This document shows positions 1 to 5,257 of a DNA stretch of 5,257 nt, one piece after another. The notes beneath the pieces are model-generated. The model was not told where the DNA came from, searched no databases, and saw nothing but the letters and a program-made list of their open reading frames with translations. Both the position numbers and the translations under genes were made by a program. This DNA comes from an uncultured Chlorobiaceae bacterium. Its GTDB lineage: Bacteria > Bacteroidota > Chlorobiia > Chlorobiales > Chlorobiaceae. Where the stretch lies: NCBI GenBank assembly GCA_903838095.1, contig CAILXE010000182.1:1-5257 (forward strand), read 5' to 3'. Numbering within the stretch: the stretch's first letter is position 1; the number at the start of each line of letters is the position of its first letter.

Positions 1-57
1 ATGAATGGCACTGATCTGTAATCTCGCATGTTGCTATATTACAACCATTGTTTTATC

Positions 58-86
58 TTGGCGGTTTACTCCTTGATGAGTATACA
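58..86 (+). promoter_or_regulatory. Candidate sigma-70-type promoter upstream of crtB
   Basis: TTGGCG at 58-63 and TATACA at 81-86 are separated by 17 bp, the ideal spacing. Each box matches four of six bases of the vegetative consensus (TTGACA, TATAAT). If it is used, transcription would begin near 93 and leave a leader of about 93 bases before crtB. Such matches arise by chance in A+T-rich DNA, so this is a candidate only. No operator-like palindrome was seen around it. Confidence 0.3.
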
Positions 87-185
87 AACCGTGTTAAAAG
101 GTACACATTTTTGCTTTCACCCCCTACCACAGAAAGCTAATAAAGCTGTAATGAACCAAACAGGTCAATATAAAGCGGATATCAG

Positions 186-1109
186 ATGAATCAGAACGAT
201 AACCGAAACTCTGCTGAACAGGAGACGGAAAAGCTGATAACGCTTGAAGAAGCTTATACATACTGCCGAAATATTTCAAAAAAACACGCAAAAACGTTCT
301 ATCTGGCAAGTCTGTTTCTGCCCGAAAAACAGCAGAAACCTATTTTTGCTATTTACGCTCTGCTGCGGACGGTAGACGATGTCGTCGATATGGCAGAGGA
401 GAAACTTGCTGACGGCCTCATCACCCGGGAAGAGATCAGCCAGATGCTTGAGAGCTGGAAAACAAAACTCAAGGCCTGCTATGACGGGAAGATCGAGAAT
501 GATCCGATCATGATGGCTTGGCAGGACACCCTGAAAAGCTATTCGATTCCCATAGAACTTCCTCTCGATCTGATGGATGGCGTCGCCATGGATATTGAGT
601 TCAAACCCTTCGATACCTTTGACGAACTCTATGTCTACTGTTATAAGGTAGCCGCTGTCGTGGGATTGATGACCTCTGAGATCTTCGGTTACAGCGACAA
701 ACAGGCACTGCAACATGCCATTGAGCTGGGCATTGCCATGCAGTTGACCAACATCCTGCGTGATGTCGGCGAAGATGTCAACCGTGGAAGAGTATATCTG
801 CCCCTTGAGGATCTGCGCCGCTTCAACTATTCGAGCGAAGAACTTATGCAGAAAAAAATGAACAGCAACTTCATCGAGCTGATGAAGTTTCAGATCGACA
901 GAGCAAGAAATTACTACAGCTTGTCAGATAAAGGGATTCCTATGCTGGAACGGCGGAGCCGCTTCGGGGTTGCCATCAGCAGCATCAACTATGGCAACAT
1001 TTTAACCGCTATTGAAAAGAACCATTACGATGTTTTTTCAAAACGGGCCTATCGCTCCTTTTTTCAGAAAATCAGTACCATTCCTTATGTCTGGTTCAAA
1101 ACACGCTAA
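186..1109 (+). CDS. crtB: Phytoene synthase (squalene/phytoene synthase family)
   Basis: This 307-residue protein should condense two geranylgeranyl diphosphates head to head, through prephytoene diphosphate, to phytoene, the first committed step of carotenoid synthesis; it acts at the cytoplasmic face of the membrane. Both Mg-diphosphate-binding aspartate motifs are intact: DDVVD at 64-68, preceded by YALLR, and DVGED at 193-197 within QLTNILRDVGED. Other family signatures are YCYKVAAVVG at 151-160 and NRGRVYLP at 199-206. Length is normal for bacterial CrtB. The ATG at 186 is chosen because an in-frame TAA lies at 171-173 and no other start lies between; its Shine-Dalgarno is weak. The start overlaps the stop of a small upstream ORF as ATGA. 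lysS follows after 68 bases in the same orientation. Squalene or dehydrosqualene synthase is the main alternative, but the motif set and the likely host favour phytoene synthase. Confidence 0.93.
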   Translation: MNQNDNRNSAEQETEKLITLEEAYTYCRNISKKHAKTFYLASLFLPEKQQKPIFAIYALLRTVDDVVDMAEEKLADGLITREEISQMLESWKTKLKACYDGKIENDPIMMAWQDTLKSYSIPIELPLDLMDGVAMDIEFKPFDTFDELYVYCYKVAAVVGLMTSEIFGYSDKQALQHAIELGIAMQLTNILRDVGEDVNRGRVYLPLEDLRRFNYSSEELMQKKMNSNFIELMKFQIDRARNYYSLSDKGIPMLERRSRFGVAISSINYGNILTAIEKNHYDVFSKRAYRSFFQKISTIPYVWFKTR

Positions 1110-1177
1110 AGTTTTGAATCCGAAGATTTGGCTCATATTACCATCAAAAACCGAATATTCAGAAAGAGATAACCACC

Positions 1178-2713
1178 ATGCAGAAAGAGAACGAACAGAA
1201 CAACAATAGCAAGGAACAGCCAGTCCAGATATCCCTGAATGACCAGATGCAGCGCCGTTTTGAGGAGCGCCAGCACCTTATTGAGGCAGGAGTCAACCCC
1301 TATCCAACCCAATTCGAGGTTACACACTCTTCTGTGGAGATTATTGCCAATTTTGAGGAAGAGGTTAAAACACCAGTCTCTGTCGCCGGCAGGATTATGA
1401 CTATCAGAAAAATGGGCAAAGCCTCATTTTTTCATCTTCAGGATTCATCCGGCAGAATCCAGATTTACATGAAAAAGGATGATGTCGGTGAGGCAACGTA
1501 TAACACCTTCAAGCTGCTCGACATCGGCGATATCGTTGGCGTCAGGGGCTACACCTTCAGAACCAAAACCGGCGAAATATCGGTTCACGCCGAAGCGCTT
1601 GAACTCCTCACCAAATCGCTACGACCAATTCCCGTCGCCAAGGAGAAAGAGGTTGATGGAGAGAAGGTTATTTTTGACGCCTTCAGTGACAAAGAGATGC
1701 GCTACCGCCAGCGTTATGTTGACCTGATTGTCAACCCTGAGGTCAAGCAGACCTTTATCAAACGATCCGCCATTGTCTCTTTTATGCGGAACTTCTTTTC
1801 CGGGCAGGGATGGCTTGAGGTCGAAACACCCATTTTGCAACCCATTTACGGAGGAGCTGCTGCCCGTCCATTCACCACGCACCACAATGCGCTCGATATG
1901 CAGCTCTATCTGCGCATTGCCAACGAGCTCTACCTCAAACGACTTATTGTAGGCGGCTTTGACGGCGTCTTTGAATTTGCCAAAGATTTCCGCAACGAAG
2001 GGATCGACCGTTTCCACAACCCGGAGTTTACCCAGGTTGAGCTCTATGTTGCCTATAAAGATTACAACTGGATGATGAAAATGGTCGAAGAGCTGATCTG
2101 CCAGACCGCTCTTGCCGTCAACAAAAGCGACAGAACCATGTTTCTTGGCAACGAAATCAGCCTTCAAACTCCGTTTCGTCGTCTGAGCATTATCGACGCC
2201 ATTACGGAATACACCGGCAAAAATATTAGCGGACAATCCGAGGAGGAGCTTCGCTATACCGCCAAGGATCTTGGGCTCGAGCTCGATCCAAAAATCAGCA
2301 GCGGCAAAATTATTGACGAGATTTTCGGTGAATTTGTCGAGTCAAAGCTCATTCAGCCAACGTTTATCACCGACTACCCCACCGAAATGTCGCCCCTGGC
2401 CAAAGAGCACTCCTCTCAGCCTGGCATCGTTGAACGATTCGAACTCATAGTCGGAGGCAAAGAGGTGTGCAACTCATTCTCCGAACTGAACGATCCCGTC
2501 ATACAGCGCGAAAGACTGGAATCGCAGGCAAAACTGCGGCAGCGCGGCGACGAAGAGGCGATGATTGTCGACGAAGATTTCCTCCGCGCCATCGAATACG
2601 GCATGCCGCCATGCGCTGGCCTTGGTATCGGAATCGACCGGCTGGTGATGATTCTGACCGGGCAGGATTCAATCAGGGATGTGATTTTCTTCCCCCATCT
2701 GAAGCCGGAGTAA
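1178..2713 (+). CDS. lysS: Lysyl-tRNA synthetase, class II
   Basis: This 511-residue cytoplasmic enzyme attaches lysine to tRNA-Lys using ATP. The N-terminal anticodon-binding OB-fold spans about 66-146 ([20 protein letters not shown], then IQIYMK). The class II catalytic core follows. Motif 1 lies at about 193-220 and ends in WLEVETPIL. Motif 2 at 271-290 begins [15 protein letters not shown]. Motif 3 at 481-501 begins [15 protein letters not shown], with the conserved arginine at 488. The block [16 protein letters not shown] at 225-240 and [11 protein letters not shown] at 399-409 are typical of bacterial LysS. Length matches the family, with a polar extension of about 18 residues at the N-terminus. 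The ATG at 1178 has only a weak purine-rich stretch upstream (AGAAAGAGA). Closely related paralogues (EpmA, the LysX fusion) are excluded by the intact OB domain and the lack of a membrane domain. The gap to crtB shows no terminator, so co-transcription is possible. Confidence 0.97.
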   Translation: MQKENEQNNNSKEQPVQISLNDQMQRRFEERQHLIEAGVNPYPTQFEVTHSSVEIIANFEEEVKTPVSVAGRIMTIRKMGKASFFHLQDSSGRIQIYMKKDDVGEATYNTFKLLDIGDIVGVRGYTFRTKTGEISVHAEALELLTKSLRPIPVAKEKEVDGEKVIFDAFSDKEMRYRQRYVDLIVNPEVKQTFIKRSAIVSFMRNFFSGQGWLEVETPILQPIYGGAAARPFTTHHNALDMQLYLRIANELYLKRLIVGGFDGVFEFAKDFRNEGIDRFHNPEFTQVELYVAYKDYNWMMKMVEELICQTALAVNKSDRTMFLGNEISLQTPFRRLSIIDAITEYTGKNISGQSEEELRYTAKDLGLELDPKISSGKIIDEIFGEFVESKLIQPTFITDYPTEMSPLAKEHSSQPGIVERFELIVGGKEVCNSFSELNDPVIQRERLESQAKLRQRGDEEAMIVDEDFLRAIEYGMPPCAGLGIGIDRLVMILTGQDSIRDVIFFPHLKPE

Positions 2714-2777
2714 AGATCTGATTACTGAAACTATTACTGCAAAAAAAGCTTAAACAGAGCTTCAGGAGCACACAACC

Positions 2778-3200
2778 ATGTCACTTGATCTGAGTAGTTT
2801 GAAAAGGGCAATTGCCTCACTTGAAAAGTCAATCAGCAGTTATCAGGTGCTTTGCGGCAACAATACGCTTACCAAAGATGATCTTGATACTGTCAAATCA
2901 GGAGTGATCCAGAACTTTGAAGTTGCTTATGAACAGTGCTGGAAGTTTATGAAGCGATGGATTGAGCAAAACGTCAACCCTGATGCGGTTGACGGTGTAA
3001 GCCGTCGAGAACTGTTCAGAGTGTGCACTGAAGAGCATCTCATTGACGATGTTCAACATTGGATGGCGTTCCACCAGTCAAGAAATCTCACCTCTCACAC
3101 CTATGATGCCGATAACGCGGAAGAGGCATTTGCTTCGGCACTGCTCTTTGGTGAGGCTGCCCAAGATGTTCTCAAACGCCTGGAGGCACGGAATGATTGA
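2778..3200 (+). CDS. HEPN-domain protein, HI0074-type nucleotidyltransferase substrate-binding (probable RNase toxin)
   Basis: This 140-residue, mostly helical protein matches the HI0074-like family of HEPN proteins (nucleotidyltransferase substrate-binding, TIGR01987/PF08780). N-terminal helices include LKRAIASLEKSI at about 8-19 and FEVAYEQCWKFMKRWIEQ at about 47-64. The key motif is RNLTSHTY at 102-109, which fits RX4HXY (R102, H107, Y109), the active-site signature of HEPN RNases. In characterised HepT/MntA pairs the HEPN protein is an RNase toxin and the partner AMPylates this tyrosine; the same role here is inference. A good Shine-Dalgarno, AGGAG at 2764-2768, lies nine bases before the ATG. 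The stop overlaps the downstream MNT start by 8 bases. The gene sits 64 bases after lysS with no convincing terminator between, so it may also receive lysS read-through. Some members of this family may be non-toxic partner subunits. Confidence 0.88.
   Translation: MSLDLSSLKRAIASLEKSISSYQVLCGNNTLTKDDLDTVKSGVIQNFEVAYEQCWKFMKRWIEQNVNPDAVDGVSRRELFRVCTEEHLIDDVQHWMAFHQSRNLTSHTYDADNAEEAFASALLFGEAAQDVLKRLEARND
3182..3186 (+). promoter_or_regulatory. Shine-Dalgarno of the MNT gene, inside the HEPN gene
   Basis: GGAGG lies six bases before the ATG at 3193, within the last codons of the HEPN gene. It is among the strongest ribosome-binding sites in the window and fixes the MNT start at 3193 rather than at the in-frame ATG at 3043, which would overlap the HEPN gene by 158 bases and add 50 residues with no family resemblance. 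The arrangement suggests translational coupling of the pair. Confidence 0.8.
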
Positions 3201-3507
3201 TGTTAGACCAGAACAGCTTGAAAGTATTCTCGGCATGGTATCGAAGTTCTTCCCTGACTGCGAAGTGCGGGTGTTTGGTTCACGCTACAACGGCAAAGCG
3301 AAGCACTATTCCGACCTTGATCTGGCGCTTCTCGGGCAAGGCAGGCTTGATTGGCGACGACTTGAAGAGCTGAAAGAGGCGTTTCAGGAATCCGGCCTCC
3401 CTTTTCGTGTTGATCTGCTCGACTGGAATGCGATTTCAGCGGAGTTTCGCAATGTTATTGAAACGAGTGGGTATGAGGTGATTTCCGGGATTGTGGAGAA
3501 GCTGTAA
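3193..3507 (+). CDS. Minimal nucleotidyltransferase (MNT), probable antitoxin partner of the HEPN protein
   Basis: This 104-residue protein is a single polymerase-beta-type nucleotidyltransferase domain. The motif is GS at 29-30, ten residues, then DLD at 41-43, an exact GSX10DXD fit. The flanking sequence is VRVFGSRYNGKAKHYSDLDL, and a likely third metal-binding aspartate is D74 in FRVDLLD. All catalytic residues therefore appear present. In studied MntA/HepT systems the MNT protein neutralises the HEPN RNase by transferring AMP groups to the tyrosine of RX4HXY; the HI0073/HI0074 pair of Haemophilus has the same architecture. The start at 3193 is set by GGAGG at 3182-3186 and gives an 8-base overlap with the HEPN stop. 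Length is normal for minimal nucleotidyltransferases. The next gene begins 42 bases on, in the same frame. Confidence 0.88.
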   Translation: MIDVRPEQLESILGMVSKFFPDCEVRVFGSRYNGKAKHYSDLDLALLGQGRLDWRRLEELKEAFQESGLPFRVDLLDWNAISAEFRNVIETSGYEVISGIVEKL

Positions 3508-3549
3508 TCGTGGAAGTTTGCTTTTTCTAACTATTTTGTAGTGTTCTTA

Positions 3550-4602
3550 ATGAATGAGATTGAAAAAAAAAGCAACGGCTACGTGTATATTCTTGAAGTG
3601 AAGGATATCGTTCTTCCCGTGTGCAAAATAGGGATGACATCTCGCGATCCAATTGATCGTTGCGCTGAAATCAACAAAAGTTCAACTGGTGACTTCATTT
3701 GGGCCGTAGCTCATAAAATTTACGTTGATGATTGTTGCAGACTGGAGTCCTTGGTTCATAAAAAGCTGGAGCCTCTCAGGCAGAAAAAACGAGAGTTTTT
3801 TAATATTTGTCCAGACGATGCGAACGAAGCTGTTCGCTCAATCATCAGTTCACAGACTGAAGTAAAAGAAATTACCATTGAAAAAGTCTATGTACCAAAA
3901 ACTAACATCCCGCGAACAAGAGAGGTTAATTCGCAAAAAAAATCATCAATCCGCAAGATTGATACCGAATACGCTGAAATCCTTCAATCTTTTAACAAAA
4001 TAATCGGCATTAAAGGCAGACCATTTGGGCAGCTTAACATGCCATACTTTGGAATGAGTGATGGTAATGAAGGCGTGCAATGGAATATTGTCATATCCAC
4101 AGACACTCTGGAGATACGGATTGGTGTGAATTTAGAGGGAATGGAGTATTCAAATTGGCCAATTACAAACCTTATCCTGAAGGAGCTGGCAAAACCAACT
4201 ATAAATGAGCTTAAATCCAAATTAGAGCAGCCGGAAAATATATTTATTCAGTTTAGGCGTGATGCATGGCAAGTTCAATCAAGACCAGACATTATAGAGC
4301 AGTACATAAACGCCCAATATACTCCCATGACTGAAATGAAATCTGAGCTATGGGCATCAACATTGTCCGAAGCGCTATCTTGTCTTAATGAAAACAGACA
4401 ATATCGTGGCAGGGGCAAACAAAAGGTAACGTTAGCCAAGCAACCAAAGAAAGGCGAAATAACAAAAATTATGTGGGTAACCCCACACTTGCATATATCA
4501 ACGCCGATAGAGACGAACGGAAATATTATCAACAATTTGGAAGCCGGGATTACACGACTAAAACCTGTTCATGAATGGGTAACTTCCTGTTCGGCATATT
4601 AA
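3550..4602 (+). CDS. T5orf172 (GIY-YIG superfamily) domain protein with unrecognised C-terminal region
   Basis: This 350-residue soluble protein has an N-terminal domain (about 8-100) that fits the T5orf172/MUG113 branch of GIY-YIG nucleases. Signatures are GYVYIL at 10-15, KIGMTS at 26-31 (KIG replaces YIG, as usual in this branch), R37, E66 and H70 in the helix CRLESLVHKKL, and EFF at 82-84. The expected catalytic tyrosine, arginine and glutamate positions are present, so DNA cleavage is plausible but inferred. A basic linker (about 105-137) leads to some 210 residues I do not recognise. That part mixes beta-like stretches (WNIVISTDTLEIRIGVNLEG, 178-197) with helices and contains a basic patch, RGRGKQK, at 286-292. 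It may be a DNA-recognition or regulatory domain. Start choice is uncertain: GTG at 3541 would add three residues, and neither start has a clear Shine-Dalgarno. The gene is visibly more A+T-rich than lysS (21 of 60 G+C in the line at 3961, against 34 of 60 at 2521), which suggests acquisition. Confidence 0.8.
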   Translation: MNEIEKKSNGYVYILEVKDIVLPVCKIGMTSRDPIDRCAEINKSSTGDFIWAVAHKIYVDDCCRLESLVHKKLEPLRQKKREFFNICPDDANEAVRSIISSQTEVKEITIEKVYVPKTNIPRTREVNSQKKSSIRKIDTEYAEILQSFNKIIGIKGRPFGQLNMPYFGMSDGNEGVQWNIVISTDTLEIRIGVNLEGMEYSNWPITNLILKELAKPTINELKSKLEQPENIFIQFRRDAWQVQSRPDIIEQYINAQYTPMTEMKSELWASTLSEALSCLNENRQYRGRGKQKVTLAKQPKKGEITKIMWVTPHLHISTPIETNGNIINNLEAGITRLKPVHEWVTSCSAY

Positions 4603-4731
4603 CCCAGTTCACAGCGTTCCCAACGCTGGAACAAACACTCCCTCATTTCAGTAGTGTTCTGATGAAACGGCTAAGCTGTGATGCTCCGCTGTTACGCGAA
4701 TATCCACAAACGACTTCTTATTTATATCCTT
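4603..4731. other. Intergenic region between the nuclease and membrane-protein genes
   Basis: Apart from the palindrome at 4612-4628, I see nothing I can name in these 129 bases. There is no well-spaced promoter and no Shine-Dalgarno before 4732. The reading frame of the downstream gene is open back to a GTG at 4678 and an ATG at 4681, but the 18 extra codons (with CYANIHKRLL) do not look like part of the family. Confidence 0.5.
4612..4628. repeat. Perfect 7-bp palindrome with overlapping alternative stem
   Basis: CAGCGTT at 4612-4618 and AACGCTG at 4622-4628 are perfect inverted repeats around a CCC loop, ten bases after the nuclease stop. GTTCC at 4616-4620 and GGAAC at 4628-4632 form a second, mutually exclusive stem. 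No T-tract follows on either strand, so it does not look like an intrinsic terminator. Its form resembles dispersed REP-like intergenic palindromes, or it may protect the 3' end of the upstream mRNA. Only one copy is visible here, so repeat status is unproven. Confidence 0.5.
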
Positions 4732-5257
4732 ATGAACTTCGATGAAAAATTTCGAGATCTCGAACTTGACTCTCCAAATCAAAGCATGAGGCAGAAAAAG
4801 ATTGATGCCTTTTGTAATAGCTTGACTGAACATCAATTTCAAACACTCATAAAAACATATGAAACCGCTATTGAAACCAGAAAGCTTGAACTGGAACTTT
4901 TTTGGAAGCGGTCATTTTTTTCTGGGGTTTTATTGCCTCAGCATTTGTTGGATATAGTCAACTACAACATAATTCTTGGCCTTCGCTTTTTTTGGCCTGC
5001 TTCGGACTTGTGTGCTCGGTCGCTTGGACACTCAGCAATCGAGGAAACAAATACTGGTATGAGACATGGGAAATTAAACTCAATAGAATCGAGAAGGTAG
5101 TCACGGGGCCTAACTTTAGCAAAGAAGAGAATTACCGATTTAAAAATAAATGCGGTTGGTTAGATGGTCATCGGTTTTCTGTAAGTCGGCTTGCGATTGC
5201 ACTGAGTGACTACACCATAGCAATCTGGTTTTCAATCGTGGTCTTGGAAGTATACCA
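4732..5257 (+). pseudogene. RipA-like multi-helix membrane protein, frameshifted and cut by window end
   Basis: The gene starts at ATG 4732 and reads a polar helical N-terminus (MNFDEKFRDLELDSPNQ) followed by ETRKLELELFWKRSFF. At the T7 run 4915-4921 the frame is lost: the original frame gives unlike sequence and stops at TAG 5098-5100. Shifting back one base (codon TTC at 4920-4922, then TGG) restores a hydrophobic continuation, open to the window end: WGFIASAFVGY, FLACFGLVCSVAWTLSNRG, KYWYETWEIKLNRIEKVVTG, and RFSVSRLAIALSDY. The repaired product has at least 175 residues with likely membrane helices at about 62-78, 83-101 and 150-173. From memory this pattern matches a widespread inner-membrane family annotated as RipA-like; the function is poorly known. 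One missing T would explain the break. It may be a real mutation, a homopolymer sequencing error, or slippage. An upstream start (GTG 4678 or ATG 4681) is possible but less likely. The C-terminus lies outside the window. Confidence 0.72.

Noticed and set aside
1..29. Possible divergent gene start on the minus strand (CAT at 27-29, frame open to the window edge)
   Set aside because: Only nine codons are visible and no Shine-Dalgarno precedes it, so it cannot be supported.
276..716. 146-codon open frame on the minus strand inside crtB
   Set aside because: It is antisense to the conserved catalytic motifs of crtB and has no family features.
1619..2236. 205-codon open frame on the minus strand inside lysS
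   Set aside because: It lies wholly within the well-supported lysS coding sequence and has no recognisable domain; it is a codon-bias shadow.
2741..2763. Hairpin AAGCT/AGCTT near an A7 run, terminator-shaped on the minus strand
   Set aside because: The stem has only five mostly A/T pairs, and no minus-strand gene would use it. It offers no terminator for lysS on the + strand.
3043..3192. A 50-residue N-terminal extension of the MNT protein from ATG 3043
   Set aside because: It overlaps the HEPN gene out of frame, lacks family resemblance, and the strong GGAGG at 3182-3186 serves the ATG at 3193.
4918..5100. Native C-terminus of the last gene in the original frame, ending at TAG 5098
   Set aside because: After the T7 run this frame gives sequence unlike a membrane protein, while the -1 frame gives coherent hydrophobic helices and family-like motifs to the window end.

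Overview
The window looks like a chromosomal segment of a Gram-negative bacterium, most likely a green sulfur bacterium (Chlorobiota, Chlorobium/Pelodictyon group). This is an inference. It rests on a stand-alone bacterial phytoene synthase followed closely by a class II lysyl-tRNA synthetase in the same orientation, on moderate G+C, and on mostly weak Shine-Dalgarno signals. No rRNA or tRNA is present to confirm it.

Layout. All supported genes are on the + strand. Positions 1-185 are leader DNA with a weak promoter candidate and a doubtful 53-codon ORF that ends on the crtB start codon. Positions 186-1109 hold crtB (phytoene synthase) and 1178-2713 hold lysS. Both are intact housekeeping or pigment genes. 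From about 2714 the content changes to accessory genes: a HEPN/MNT pair at 2778-3507, a T5orf172 (GIY-YIG superfamily) protein with an unrecognised C-terminal region at 3550-4602, a short palindrome-bearing intergenic region, and a frameshifted three-helix membrane-protein gene at 4732-5257 that runs off the window.

How the genes relate. CrtB makes phytoene for carotenoid synthesis and LysS charges tRNA-Lys; their adjacency need not mean a shared role. The HEPN and MNT proteins are very likely translated together: their genes overlap by 8 bases, and the second gene's Shine-Dalgarno lies inside the first. They carry the intact signature motifs of a HEPN RNase toxin and its AMP-transferring antitoxin. 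The putative nuclease follows in the same reading frame after a single stop codon and a 42-base gap. Together, 2778-5257 resembles a small defence or conflict cassette placed downstream of lysS.

The most notable points are the complete HEPN/MNT motifs, the nuclease's uncharacterised C-terminal region, and a one-base frameshift in a T7 run. The frameshift hides the conserved membrane half of the last gene from simple ORF calling. I found no clear CRISPR array, insertion sequence, RNA gene or convincing intrinsic terminator.
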